Source: Agromyces flavus
Lineage (GTDB): Bacteria; Actinomycetota; Actinomycetes; Actinomycetales; Microbacteriaceae
Assembly: GCF_900104685.1 (NCBI RefSeq)
Contig: NZ_LT629755.1
Location: 1,178,001 to 1,242,000, forward strand
Direction of reading: 5' to 3'
DNA: 64,000 nt
The notes beneath the pieces were generated by a model. The model had not been told where the DNA came from. It did no database searches and was given only the letters and a program-made list of their open reading frames with translations. Numbering within the stretch: the first letter of the stretch is position 1; each line of letters begins with the position of its first letter. Made by a program: the position numbers and the translations under genes. Below, piece after piece: positions 1 to 8,162 of the stretch.

Positions 1-2
1 CC

Positions 3-31
3 TTGACCGACCCCCGAACGCGGCACAGAAT
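3..31 (+). promoter_or_regulatory. Sigma-A-type promoter for the first gene
   Basis: A TTGACC -35 element (3-8) lies 17 nt before a CAGAAT -10 element (26-31). An AGGG-like ribosome site (about 52-55) precedes the ATG at 65. Seen by eye; spacing is canonical. Confidence 0.5.
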
Positions 32-64
32 GAGGGGACGATCCGACACAAGGGGTTCCGCCAC

Positions 65-580
65 ATGAGCGACACGACCGCCCGCACCTCCGATCCCGTC
101 TCCGACGTCCGCTACGGCGACACCGCGGTGTTCGGCAGCGCTCCCGAGCCCGACAGGGTCGCCGAGCCGCGACCCGAACCCGCCGGACGCAACCCGAAGC
201 CCTGGGGTCGCGACCTGCGATTCATGCTCGTCGTGATCGTCGCGATCGCGGCGCTGTTCCTTGCGTTCGCGCTCGTCGTCGCGTTCACGCCCAACGCCGC
301 GGGTGTCAGCGCGCTCGCGGTCGTCGCCGCTCCCATCGCGACGATGGTCGCCGCGTACTACGGCATCTCGCTCGCCCTTCGACAGGTCGGCGACGCGCGC
401 CGTGCGGCCGACGCAGCGGAGGCGCGTGCCCGCGCCGCCGAGACGACCGCGCGCGAGTCCGACGCCTGGGCCGCTCAGATGGAATCCGGCCTGCGCGTCG
501 CCGTCGCCAAGCTCGCCGCCGCTCGCATCGAGACGCGCGATGTCGAGCGCGCCGCCGGAACCCCCGACGACTTCTTCTGA
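65..580 (+). CDS. Hypothetical two-helix membrane protein with C-terminal coiled coil
   Basis: Not recognised as a named family; 171 residues. The first 50 residues are polar and Pro/Glu/Arg-rich. Two hydrophobic segments follow (about 52-74 and 81-104). An Ala/Arg/Glu-rich heptad-like stretch (about 108-160) looks like a cytoplasmic coiled coil. No catalytic motif or signal peptide is visible. It has its own promoter and ends at a strong bidirectional terminator, so it is probably monocistronic. The ATG at 65 follows a weak AGGG ribosome site. A scaffold or sensor role at the membrane is possible but nothing in the sequence demonstrates it. Confidence 0.7.
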   Translation: MSDTTARTSDPVSDVRYGDTAVFGSAPEPDRVAEPRPEPAGRNPKPWGRDLRFMLVVIVAIAALFLAFALVVAFTPNAAGVSALAVVAAPIATMVAAYYGISLALRQVGDARRAADAAEARARAAETTARESDAWAAQMESGLRVAVAKLAAARIETRDVERAAGTPDDFF

Positions 581-598
581 TCCGGCCGGAGCCCGGAA

Positions 599-637
599 AC
601 GGTCGAGGCGCACCCATGGCGGGTGCGCCTCGACCGT
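599..637. terminator. Bidirectional intrinsic terminator
   Basis: A perfect 17-bp inverted repeat (599-615 with 621-637) encloses a 5-nt loop. It sits between the stop of the plus-strand membrane protein and the stop of the minus-strand E2 gene, so it can serve both convergent transcripts. A second small inverted repeat (642-659) overlaps the E2 stop codon. Confidence 0.8.
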
Positions 638-647
638 GTCGCGGATC

Positions 648-2144
648 TCAGAGATCCGCGAGCAACGAGATCGGCCGCTCGATGCACCGCGCGACGTAGG
701 TGAGGAACGCGGCCGCCTCGGCGCCGTCGCAGACGCGATGATCGAACGAGATCGTCAGCTCGGTCACGGTGCGCACGGCGAGCTGCCCGTCGACCACCCA
801 GGGTCGTTCGACGAGCCGCCCGATGCCGAGCATGGCGGCTTCCGGGTGGTTGATGATCGCCGCGGAGCCGTCGACGCCCAGCGTGCCGTAGTTGTTCAGC
901 GTGAAGGTGCCCTTCGTCAGCGCGTCCGGCGGGAACGCGCCGGTGGTCGCCTGCTCGGTGCGTGCCTGCACGGCGTCGCGCAACTCGCGCAGCGACATCC
1001 GCTCGGCGCCGTGGACGACCGGCACGAGCAGCCCGCGAGGGGTCTGCGCCGCGAGGCCGAGGTTGATCGCCGAGTGCAGCACCAGCTCGTTGCGGTCGGC
1101 GTCGAAGCTCGCATTCAGCGACGGATGGCGCTTCAGCCCAGCGACCACGAAGCGCGCCACGAGCGCCGTCATGCCGAAGCGCTCGCCCGTGGCGTCTTGG
1201 AGCTGACGCCGGGCGGTCAGCAGCTCGGTCGCGTCCACGTCCATCCAGACCGTCGCCTCGGGGATCTCGCGGCGCGACCGGGTGAAGTGCGCTGCGGCGG
1301 CCCGAGCCGTCCGATCGAGCGGAACGCGATGGTCGCCGGCCCCGGTCGGAACCGGCGTCGGGCTCGGCGTGGGTGCGACGGATGGTGCCGCCCCGGCGTG
1401 GGCGGCCGTGACGCCGGTGTGCGTGCCGGCGCGGGCCGCCTCGAGCTCCTGGATGAAGGCCTCGACATCGCCGCGCGTCACGAGGCCGTCAGGACCCGAG
1501 CCGAGCAGCTCGGTCGCGTCGAAGCCGTGCTCCCGCGCGAGTCGACGGACGATCGGCGACACCACGGGGGAGTGGCGGTCGTGGTCGAGGGCCGCGCGCG
1601 GGTCGTCGGCGTCGGAGCCCGGTTCGCTCGTCGAGTCGGCGGGCACCGCGGCCGGCGCCGGTGACGGCGTCGATTCGTCGGACGACGGACCGGTCGGGCG
1701 CCGGCTGCCGAATCGCGACGGCGCCGACGCCGAGCGCGCGGTCGCCGCGCTCGGGCGCGTGCCGTACCCGATCAGCACCGCGCCGGACTCCTCTGTCGCC
1801 GCCTCGGTGGGCACGGCCACGCCGGGCTCGGCCGGGACGGGCTGCTGGGCCGCGGCGCCGTCCGCCGTCTCCTCGACCGCGGTGTCCGACTCGGCGCCGG
1901 CACCGACCGGCGTCAGCCGCATCAGCACGGCGCCGGCGTGCAGCACCTGGCCGACCTCGCCGCCGAGGGACTCGACGACGCCCGCGAACGGCGTCGGCAG
2001 CTGCACCACGGACTTCGCGGACTCGAGCTCGACGACCGGCTGGTCGACGCTCACCTCGTCGCCGGGCTGCACGAGCCACGCGACGACCTCGGCCTCGGTC
2101 AGGCCCTCGCCGAGGTCGGGCAGGATGAACTCGCGCGCGCTCAT
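648..2144 (-). CDS. bkdC: E2 component of branched-chain 2-oxoacid dehydrogenase complex (dihydrolipoamide acyltransferase)
   Basis: E2 core of a 2-oxoacid dehydrogenase complex: it moves the acyl group from the E1-bound intermediate to CoA through a swinging lipoyl arm, in the cytoplasm. It has 498 residues. A single N-terminal lipoyl domain carries the motif ESAKS, with the likely lipoylated Lys44. A long Ala/Pro/Thr linker leads to a peripheral-subunit-binding domain (about 192-230). The C-terminal catalytic domain ends with DHRVCDG near residue 467, the HxxxD active site. The ATG at 2144 overlaps the E1-beta stop by 4 nt, which indicates translational coupling. Pyruvate specificity (pdhC) cannot be excluded, but the E1 sequences and Lrp neighbour favour branched-chain substrates. 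No E3 gene is in the window. Confidence 0.9.
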   Translation of the reverse strand: MSAREFILPDLGEGLTEAEVVAWLVQPGDEVSVDQPVVELESAKSVVQLPTPFAGVVESLGGEVGQVLHAGAVLMRLTPVGAGAESDTAVEETADGAAAQQPVPAEPGVAVPTEAATEESGAVLIGYGTRPSAATARSASAPSRFGSRRPTGPSSDESTPSPAPAAVPADSTSEPGSDADDPRAALDHDRHSPVVSPIVRRLAREHGFDATELLGSGPDGLVTRGDVEAFIQELEAARAGTHTGVTAAHAGAAPSVAPTPSPTPVPTGAGDHRVPLDRTARAAAAHFTRSRREIPEATVWMDVDATELLTARRQLQDATGERFGMTALVARFVVAGLKRHPSLNASFDADRNELVLHSAINLGLAAQTPRGLLVPVVHGAERMSLRELRDAVQARTEQATTGAFPPDALTKGTFTLNNYGTLGVDGSAAIINHPEAAMLGIGRLVERPWVVDGQLAVRTVTELTISFDHRVCDGAEAAAFLTYVARCIERPISLLADL

Positions 2145-3169
2145 GCCAGGTCCCATTCCCACGAGGCGAGCGCGTCCAGGACGCGATCGGGTGTCGGCAG
2201 GTGGTGCTCCTCGAGCTTCGGCGACGGGAACGGGATGTCCCACCCCGTGATGCGCAGGATCGGCGCGGCGAGGTGGAAGAAGTTGCGCTCGGTCAGTCGG
2301 GCAGCGACCTCGGCGCCGTAGCCGCCGAACTGCGCCGCCTCGTGGATGACCGCCGCGCGCGAGGTCTTCCGCACCGACACGCCGACCGTCTCGTCGTCGA
2401 ACGGCGACAGGCTCCGCAGGTCGACGACCTCGATCGAGAGCCCCTCGGCCTCGGCGGCGGCCGCCGCGTCGAGCGCGGTCCGAACGGTGGGGCCGTACCC
2501 GATGAGCGTCACGTCGGTTCCCTCGCGCACGACCTCGGCTCGGTCCATGGGCGCGGTGCGGACGGGCAGCTCGAGGTTCGCCTTCGACCAGTAGCGGCTC
2601 TTCGGCTCCATGAACACGACCGGGTCGTCGCTCTCGATGGCCTCGCGCAGCATCGAGTACGCGTCGGCGGGGTTCGACGGCATCACCACGGTGAGGCCGG
2701 GGGTCGCGGTCCAGTACGCCTCGGAGGAGTCGGAGTGGTGCTCGACGCCGCCGATCGCACCGGCGCATGGGATGCGGATGACCATGGGCAGCGCGACGCG
2801 GCCCTTCGTCCGGTTCCGCATCTTCGCCACGTGCGACACGATCTGCTCGAAGGCGGGATAGCTGAACGCGTCGAACTGCATCTCGACGACGGGACGCAGG
2901 CCGTACATGGCCATGCCGACCGCGGTGCCGATGATGCCCGACTCCGCGAGGGGCGAGTCCCACACGCGTTCGTCGCCGAAGCGTGCCTGCAGGCCGTCGG
3001 TCACGCGGAACACGCCGCCGAGCGGGCCGACGTCCTCGCCGTACAGCACGACGCGGTCGTCGGCCTCCATCGCGTCGCGCAGCGCGGCGTTGAGCGCGCC
3101 CGCCATGGTCAGGGGCTGAGGGGCGGATGCCGCGGCATCCGCCGCACGTTCGGTCGCCGTCGCGCTCAT
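2141..3169 (-). CDS. bkdB: E1 beta subunit of branched-chain 2-oxoacid dehydrogenase
   Basis: Beta subunit of the thiamine-diphosphate-dependent E1 decarboxylase, partner of the adjacent E1-alpha; 342 residues. The N-terminal transketolase-type pyrimidine-binding domain contains the GEDVG motif (about 44-48) and an AESGIIG segment. The C-terminal domain contains the VVDLRSLSPFD signature. The ending TGWDIPFPSPKLEEHH is typical of branched-chain E1-beta proteins rather than pyruvate dehydrogenase. ATGA overlaps at both ends (with E1-alpha upstream and E2 downstream) show one operon with coupled translation. Its start is fixed by the 4-nt overlap at 3166-3169. Confidence 0.9.
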   Translation of the reverse strand: MSATATERAADAAASAPQPLTMAGALNAALRDAMEADDRVVLYGEDVGPLGGVFRVTDGLQARFGDERVWDSPLAESGIIGTAVGMAMYGLRPVVEMQFDAFSYPAFEQIVSHVAKMRNRTKGRVALPMVIRIPCAGAIGGVEHHSDSSEAYWTATPGLTVVMPSNPADAYSMLREAIESDDPVVFMEPKSRYWSKANLELPVRTAPMDRAEVVREGTDVTLIGYGPTVRTALDAAAAAEAEGLSIEVVDLRSLSPFDDETVGVSVRKTSRAAVIHEAAQFGGYGAEVAARLTERNFFHLAAPILRITGWDIPFPSPKLEEHHLPTPDRVLDALASWEWDLA

Positions 3170-4296
3170 CGGGCGGTCACCTCCGCGCCGATGCCGCGCG
3201 CGGCGAGTTCTGCCTCGAGCGCGGCGCGCTGCTCGGCGAGCGACGCGCGCGGGTTCGCGTAGACGTGATCGAACAGCTCCAGCGGATCCAGCTCGGGCTC
3301 CTCGCTCATCGCCTCGCGTGTGCGGGCGGCGAGGTCCTCGGCGGCCTCGCCGATCTCCTTGCGAAGCGCATCGGTGAGCGCGCCCTCGGAGACGAGGTAC
3401 TTCTCGAGTCGCTCGATCGGGTCGCGGCGCTTCCAGTGCTCGACGTCGCGCTGCTGCCGGTACCGGGTGGGGTCGTCGGAGTTGGTGTGCGACTCGATGC
3501 GGTACGTCAGTCCCTCGATGAGGGTGGGGCCGCCGCCGGAACGGGCGCGTTCGACCGCCGCCTCGGCGACGGCGTACATGGCCGCGATGTCGTTGCCGTC
3601 GACGTGATAGCCGGGCATGCCGTAGCCCACGGCCTTGTCCGCGAGCGTCGCGGCGCGGGTCTGCCGTGCGAGCGGCGTGCTGATCGCGAACTGGTTGTTC
3701 TGCACGAGGAACACGGTCGGGGCCTGCCAGACGGCCGCGAAGTTGAACGCCTCGTGCGCGTCGCCTTCGCTCGTGGCCCCGTCGCCCAGGAACGTCAGTG
3801 CGACGATCGGATCGCGGCGCAGACGCGCGGCGTGGGCGAGGCCGACGGCGTGGAGCGCCTGCGTCGCGAGCGGCGTCGCCATCGACGCGGTGCGGTGCTC
3901 GTGCTGGTCCCAGCCGTTGTGCCAGTCACCTCGGAAGGACTTCAGGATCTCGCCGGGCGCGAGTCCGCGGGTCAGCAGTGCGATGCTGTCGCGATAGGTC
4001 GGGAAGAACCAGTCATCGGCGGTGATGGCCGAGATCACGCCGATCTCGCAGGCCTCCTGGCCGTACGCCGACGGGTACGTCGCGAGTCGCCCCTGCTTGG
4101 TGAGCGCGGTCACCTGCACGTCGAACCGCCGGGCGATCACCATGCGCCGGTAGAGCTCCAGCAACGTCTCGACGGCCGGAAGCGCGAAGCCGCCGGTCTC
4201 GCGGCCGTGGAGGGCGTGCCCCGCATTGTCGAGCAGTCGCAACGGCTTCTCGGAGGGCAGGACGCGGGTGTCGTGATGCTCGACGTTGAGGCTCAT
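3166..4296 (-). CDS. bkdA: E1 alpha subunit of branched-chain 2-oxoacid dehydrogenase
   Basis: Alpha subunit of E1, which binds thiamine diphosphate and decarboxylates the 2-oxoacid; 376 residues. The TPP/Mg signature runs from GDGATSEGD (about 167) to QNN (about 195), the classic GDG-x(n)-NN motif. The SHTNSDDP phosphorylation-loop region also fits branched-chain E1-alpha. I chose the ATG at 4296 (MSLNVEHH) because conserved sequence begins there; a longer reading would add about 22 arginine-rich residues. There is no Shine-Dalgarno sequence before this ATG. Instead a three-codon ORF (ATG GCC GTA TGA, 4304-4293) ends overlapping it. First gene of the bkdA-bkdB-bkdC operon, 108 nt downstream of the lrp gene. 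Confidence 0.9.
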   Translation of the reverse strand: MSLNVEHHDTRVLPSEKPLRLLDNAGHALHGRETGGFALPAVETLLELYRRMVIARRFDVQVTALTKQGRLATYPSAYGQEACEIGVISAITADDWFFPTYRDSIALLTRGLAPGEILKSFRGDWHNGWDQHEHRTASMATPLATQALHAVGLAHAARLRRDPIVALTFLGDGATSEGDAHEAFNFAAVWQAPTVFLVQNNQFAISTPLARQTRAATLADKAVGYGMPGYHVDGNDIAAMYAVAEAAVERARSGGGPTLIEGLTYRIESHTNSDDPTRYRQQRDVEHWKRRDPIERLEKYLVSEGALTDALRKEIGEAAEDLAARTREAMSEEPELDPLELFDHVYANPRASLAEQRAALEAELAARGIGAEVTAR

Positions 4297-4318
4297 ACGG
4301 CCATGGTGCGACAGTCTG
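4293..4318 (-). promoter_or_regulatory. Candidate promoter and three-codon leader ORF before bkdA
   Basis: On the minus strand a CAGACT -10-like element (4318-4313) is followed after 8 nt by ATG GCC GTA TGA (4304-4293). The TGA overlaps the bkdA ATG (4296-4294). The mini-ORF is at leaderless distance from the -10, so bkdA could be translated by termination-reinitiation. Inference only. Confidence 0.35.
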
Positions 4319-4404
4319 AGCCCCCTCGCTCGGGGTACGCGAGAACCGTGAACGAACGGCACGGCGACGGCCGAACAGGTGCCGATCGTCCGCCGAGCGT
4401 CGGC

Positions 4405-4899
4405 TCAGGCGCGCCAGATGTCCAGCGACTGCGCGGGCGGTCGACCGTCGATCTCGGCGAGGATCAGGTGCGACCGTGTGGAGACGACGCCGGGCATGTC
4501 GTGGATGTCTCGGAGGATGGCCTGGCTCAGCTGCTCGTGGTCGGGCGCGCTCACCGTGAGGATGATGTCGATGTCGCCGGACACGGCCTGCACCTTCTCG
4601 ACGAACGGGAGGGTCGCGAGCTTCGCCGCGATCTCCTCCCACGACACGTCGCCGATGCGGACGACGACGAGCGCGGAGATGTTCAGCCCGATCGCCTTGC
4701 GGTCGATCTGCGCGCCGAATCCCGTGATGACGCCGCGCTGCTGCAGCGCGAGCACGCGGTTGTGCGCGGCGGTGCGCGAGATGTGCACCCGCTCGGCCAG
4801 CGTGCGGACCGAGAGCCGACCGTCGCGGCTGAGCTCGGCGACGATGCGTCGATCGATCGCGTCGAGCGGTTCTCCGCGGTTCGGTGCGTGCTGGGTCAT
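4405..4899 (-). CDS. Lrp/AsnC-family transcriptional regulator
   Basis: Amino-acid-responsive DNA-binding regulator, 164 residues. An N-terminal winged helix-turn-helix follows the IDRRIVAELSRDGRLSVRTL stretch typical of the family. A C-terminal RAM/AsnC ligand-binding domain follows, with the VSGDIDIILTV core. It lies immediately upstream of, and on the same strand as, the bkd operon; Lrp-type proteins commonly control branched-chain 2-oxoacid dehydrogenase genes (for example BkdR), so bkdABC is the likely target. The ATG at 4899 has a GGACGAGG ribosome site. A TACGCT -10-like element lies on the minus strand at 4928-4923. Confidence 0.88.
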   Translation of the reverse strand: MTQHAPNRGEPLDAIDRRIVAELSRDGRLSVRTLAERVHISRTAAHNRVLALQQRGVITGFGAQIDRKAIGLNISALVVVRIGDVSWEEIAAKLATLPFVEKVQAVSGDIDIILTVSAPDHEQLSQAILRDIHDMPGVVSTRSHLILAEIDGRPPAQSLDIWRA

Positions 4900-5025
4900 C
4901 CTCGTCCTTGCAGGTCACTCTCAGCGTAGCGGCTGCCCTGCCGCCCGCGCGGGAGAGGGGCCGCCTCGGGACGTCGGGCCGGCCTCGTCGGCACGGGAGG
5001 GCATGTCGGGCAGCGCGACCGGACG

Positions 5026-5031
5026 TAGACT
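5026..5031 (+). promoter_or_regulatory. -10 element, leaderless spacing
   Basis: TAGACT ends 6 nt before the ATG at 5038 and no Shine-Dalgarno sequence is present, so the mRNA probably starts at or next to the start codon. Confidence 0.5.
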
Positions 5032-5037
5032 CGTCCG

Positions 5038-6216
5038 ATGCGTCGCCCCACCCCCTCGCTGGTCGCCGTGGCCCTCGTCGCAGCGACGACGCTGGTGGCG
5101 TGCGCGGGGCCGACGGCCGCACCGGCTCCCACTCCCGCGGCATCCGCGTCGGCGTCGCCGTCGCCGGCGCCGACACCCGCGACGGCCGCCGAGTGGGCCG
5201 CGGAGCGCGTGTCATCGATGACGGATGAGGAGAAGGCGGCCTCCCTGCTCATGCTGCACGCGCCGGGCACCGAGGCCGGCCCGATGCTCGCACTGCTCGA
5301 GGAGGGTATCGCCGGCGTCATCCTCATGGGCGACAACATCGCCGCCGACCAGGCCGCGACGGCCGCGCTCGCGGGCGCCCTGCAGACCGACCCCGAGGCG
5401 GCGACGCTCGTCGGCATCGACCAGGAGGGCGGGATCGTGAGCCGGATCGACTGGGATCCAGCGCCGTCGCCCATGGAACTCCGCGGACTTCCGGCGGCGG
5501 CCGTGCAGGACGCCTTCGCCGCACGGGCCGGCGCACTCGCGGCATCCGGTGCCAACGTGAACTTCGGCATCGTCGCCGACGTCACGGCCGACCCCGCATC
5601 GTTCATCTTCGAGCGCGTGCTCGGCACTGACGCCACGGCGTCGGCCGAGCGCGTGGCGGCCGCCGTCACCGGCGAACGCGGCGCGGTCGCGAGCACGCTC
5701 AAGCACTTCCCGGGCCACGGGGCGGCCCCCGGCGACTCCCACACGTCGGTGCCGAGTGCGCCGCTCACACTCGAGCAGTGGCGGGCCGATGCGGCGCGGC
5801 CGTTCGCCGCCGGCATCGACGCCGGCACCGAGCTGGTCATGACCGGCCACCTGGCCTACCCCTCAGTGGATGCCGCGCCCGCGTCGCTCTCGCCCGAGTG
5901 GCACCGCATCCTGCGGGAGGAGCTCGGGTTCGACGGCGTCGTCGTCACCGACGACATGCTCATGCTCCAGCACAACGAGCTGCCCGAGTTCGCGGACCCG
6001 AACGAGAACGCGGTCAGGGCGATCGCGGCGGGCGGGGACCTGCTCCTCTACGTGCTGCCGGCCGACCCGTCGGAGTTCGGCATCAGCGTGGACGGGCTGG
6101 CGGGCGCGATCGCCGGTGCGGTCGCGTCCGGAAGGATCCCGGAGGATCGACTCGATGACGCCGCCACGCGGGTCCTCGAGCTCCGTCGCGAGATCGCGCT
6201 CGCGAGTCGGGAATAG
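5038..6216 (+). CDS. Glycoside hydrolase family 3 lipoprotein, NagZ-like beta-N-acetylhexosaminidase
   Basis: Predicted to remove N-acetylglucosamine from peptidoglycan fragments on the outer face of the membrane; 392 residues. It begins with a lipoprotein signal peptide ending in LVAC (lipobox Cys near residue 22), then an Ala/Pro/Ser linker. The GH3 barrel carries KHFPGHG (about 221-227), the NagZ motif whose His assists catalysis, and TDDM near residue 304, where the Asp is the expected nucleophile. No second GH3 domain is present, as in NagZ. It is transcribed alone, away from the lrp-bkd block. Substrate is inferred from the family. Confidence 0.88.
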   Translation: MRRPTPSLVAVALVAATTLVACAGPTAAPAPTPAASASASPSPAPTPATAAEWAAERVSSMTDEEKAASLLMLHAPGTEAGPMLALLEEGIAGVILMGDNIAADQAATAALAGALQTDPEAATLVGIDQEGGIVSRIDWDPAPSPMELRGLPAAAVQDAFAARAGALAASGANVNFGIVADVTADPASFIFERVLGTDATASAERVAAAVTGERGAVASTLKHFPGHGAAPGDSHTSVPSAPLTLEQWRADAARPFAAGIDAGTELVMTGHLAYPSVDAAPASLSPEWHRILREELGFDGVVVTDDMLMLQHNELPEFADPNENAVRAIAAGGDLLLYVLPADPSEFGISVDGLAGAIAGAVASGRIPEDRLDDAATRVLELRREIALASRE

Positions 6217-6288
6217 AACCGCTCGCTCCATGCGTTTGCATTGACTGTGGCCACTCGGCCGCCAACGCAGACACACGGGAGACACCGC

Positions 6289-6855
6289 ATGACGACGACC
6301 GCGACGACGATCGAGATCCCCGGCTACCGCGCCGGCACCTGGAAGATCGACCCCACGCACAGCGAGGTGGGCTTCAGCATCCGCCACCTGATGATCAGCA
6401 AGGTGAAGGGCAAGTTCGAGCGCTTCGACGCCACCTTCGTGACCGCCGAGGACCCGCTGGAGTCCAGCGTGACCGCGTCGGCCGAGGTCGCCTCGATCAC
6501 CACGAACGAGCCCAACCGCGATGCGCACCTTCGCACGGGCGACTTCTTCGCGGCGGACCAGTTCCCGACGATCGACTTCGTCTCGACCGGCGTTCGCGTC
6601 GAGAACGGCGAGTTCAAGGTTGACGGCGACCTGACCATGCGCGGCGTCACCAAGCCCGTCACGTTCGACTTCGACTTCGGCGGCTTCGGCGGCGACCCCT
6701 ACGGCAACTACAAGGGCGGCGCCACGGCCAAGGCCGTCGTGAACCGCGAGGACTTCGGCCTCACCTACAACGCGGCCCTCGAGACCGGCGGCGTGCTCCT
6801 CGGCGAGCAGGTCACGATCACCCTCGAGCTGCAGGCGGCGCTCGTCCAGGCGTGA
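6289..6855 (+). CDS. YceI family protein
   Basis: Lipocalin-like YceI-domain protein of 188 residues. It has the family opening GTWKIDPTHSEVGFSIRHLM and the downstream segments VKGKFERFD and LTMRGVTKPVTFD. YceI proteins bind amphiphilic molecules such as polyisoprenoids; the ligand here is unknown. This copy has no signal peptide, so it is probably cytoplasmic, as in many actinobacterial homologues. The ATG at 6289 is chosen over an in-frame TTG at 6241 because it has a GGGAGA ribosome site. It ends just before a strong terminator. Confidence 0.88.
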   Translation: MTTTATTIEIPGYRAGTWKIDPTHSEVGFSIRHLMISKVKGKFERFDATFVTAEDPLESSVTASAEVASITTNEPNRDAHLRTGDFFAADQFPTIDFVSTGVRVENGEFKVDGDLTMRGVTKPVTFDFDFGGFGGDPYGNYKGGATAKAVVNREDFGLTYNAALETGGVLLGEQVTITLELQAALVQA

Positions 6856-6872
6856 CCTCGGCGTGAGACGTC

Positions 6873-6910
6873 CCGACGGGCGGTCCGGCTTCGGCCGGGC
6901 CGCCCGTCGG
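6873..6910. terminator. Bidirectional terminator with TTCG tetraloop
   Basis: A 17-bp stem (6873-6889 with 6894-6910, one G-T wobble) is closed by a TTCG loop flanked by C and G, the very stable cUUCGg tetraloop in RNA. It lies between the convergent YceI gene and the AlkZ-like gene. Confidence 0.85.
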
Positions 6911-6942
6911 CATTGATGCGAGCGGATGGGGCGCCCGCCCGG

Positions 6943-8052
6943 TCAGGCCCGGTGCACGCGCTCGTCGATCCCCGTGAGCGCGACACCTGCGAACCGCGCC
7001 CACGCGCGGAGGGGGCGGTCGAAGCGCGCCGACGCACCCGACGGCATGGACCGGAACCATCGCAGTTCGGCCCGCGGCCTGGCAGCGGTGCCCGCGCGCG
7101 CCCACGTGCCGACGACCCGTCCGTCGAGCACCAGCAGCGGCTGGAACACGCCGTTTCGGCCGGGGACGACGAGGTCGGCGAATTCGGGCTCGCACACGGC
7201 CGACCGGTCGGCGTAGCCGAGGAAGTACTCGTCGAACCCCGCGAGCGCGAGCGCACCGTGCGGCCGCGTGGCTGCCTCATCCGTCGCCCCGGCGCCGATG
7301 AACCGGTCGCCACCACCCGGGAACGGCTCGATCCGATCGCCGGCTGTCGAGTGCGCTGTGCGCGCGTCGGCGAGCGTGAGGCCGGTCCACCAGGCGAAGT
7401 CGGCGACGGTCGCCGGGCCGTGTCCGCCGATGTAGGCGGCGAACAGCTCGCCGAGCACGTCGTCGCGCTCGGTCGGCGAATCGGCCGGCGCCGGCGCCCA
7501 CTCGTCGAGCAGGGCGAAGTGCTGGACACGCCCGTCGACCGGGCCGCCGCACAGCACGGCATCCTGCGCGAGCCACCAGATGAGGTGGTACAGGCGCTGG
7601 CCCGGCGTCTCGAGGCCCGCCGCCGCCCACATCGCGCCGAGCTGCTCTCGCGTCGCAGTCGACCCGCCGGCGAGCTCGCGTTCGACGGTCGTGCGCGCGG
7701 TGCGGTACTCGGCCGGGCCGAGCTCGAGTTGCCGGTGGCGGAGCTTCGCCTGGGCGAGCACGCGCGGACCGGTGATCGAGAGCAGCGGTCGCAGCATCCG
7801 CGTCGGGAGCAGGTGGAGCGTGCCGCGCATCGGCCAGGAGCGCACGATGCGTCGCGACTCGATCGCGGCGTCGACCGCCTGGACCGTGGGATGCGACATC
7901 CGGCTGCCGATCGCCCATTTCGAGGCCGCCAGGTCTTGCGCCTGCATCGCACCGAGGCGCTCGACGACGGTGACGGCGTCGTCGGCGCGATCGCGGAAGC
8001 CGTGCGCGGCGAGCCGTGCCGCGCGCAGCGCGGGGGAGGACGCCGTCGCCAT
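6943..8052 (-). CDS. Winged-helix DNA-binding protein, HTH_42/AlkZ-like DNA glycosylase family
   Basis: Winged-helix protein of 369 residues in the family that includes the DNA glycosylase AlkZ. The N-terminal region holds the QAQD motif (VERLGAMQAQDLAASKWAI), which in AlkZ-type enzymes sits at the active site. The RGTLHLLP segment and the C-terminal GFDEYFLGY block also fit the family. A base-excision or crosslink-repair role is inferred; characterised members are few. The ATG at 8052 is chosen because a -10-like CAGACT lies 6 nt upstream; a longer reading would add an Arg-rich tail. Upstream sequence resembles the mycobacterial RecA-NDp/PafBC damage promoter. The gene is divergent from the ABC-F gene. 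Confidence 0.75.
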   Translation of the reverse strand: MATASSPALRAARLAAHGFRDRADDAVTVVERLGAMQAQDLAASKWAIGSRMSHPTVQAVDAAIESRRIVRSWPMRGTLHLLPTRMLRPLLSITGPRVLAQAKLRHRQLELGPAEYRTARTTVERELAGGSTATREQLGAMWAAAGLETPGQRLYHLIWWLAQDAVLCGGPVDGRVQHFALLDEWAPAPADSPTERDDVLGELFAAYIGGHGPATVADFAWWTGLTLADARTAHSTAGDRIEPFPGGGDRFIGAGATDEAATRPHGALALAGFDEYFLGYADRSAVCEPEFADLVVPGRNGVFQPLLVLDGRVVGTWARAGTAARPRAELRWFRSMPSGASARFDRPLRAWARFAGVALTGIDERVHRA

Positions 8053-8058
8053 CACGCC

Positions 8059-8081
8059 AGTCTGCCGTGCGCCGCCGACAC
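8059..8081 (-). promoter_or_regulatory. Near-match to RecA-NDp/PafBC-type damage promoter
   Basis: Reading the minus strand, TGTCGG (8079-8074) is followed after 10 nt by CAGACT (8064-8059), 6 nt before the ATG at 8052. The published mycobacterial consensus is TTGTCRGTG, 8 nt, TAnnnT. The left box and spacing fit; the -10 starts CA instead of TA. Confidence 0.4.
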
Positions 8082-8102
8082 GAGCCATCCGCCGCCCGAC
8101 GC

Positions 8103-8108
8103 TAGACT
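8103..8108 (+). promoter_or_regulatory. -10 element for the ABC-F gene
   Basis: TAGACT lies 54 nt upstream of the GTG at 8163, leaving a short leader that contains the CGGAGG ribosome site (about 8152-8157). Confidence 0.4.
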
Positions 8109-8162
8109 GGAGGGCTGTGCCGCTCGGCACGTCATCCCAACGCCGCTCGACCGGAGGTCATC

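Noticed and set aside
3125..3140. 16-bp palindrome in bkdB as an operator
   Set aside because: It is in frame within the coding region and is one copy of the genome-wide GGATGCCGC motif, better treated as part of that.
5004..5031. RecA-NDp-like site before the NagZ-like gene
   Set aside because: ATGTCGGG is 14 rather than 10 nt (after GC) from TAGACT; spacing does not fit.
8117..8162. Leaderless GTG at 8117 as an upstream ORF of the ABC-F gene
   Set aside because: It runs out of frame far into the ABC-F gene without a stop and the ABC-F GTG has a good ribosome site.
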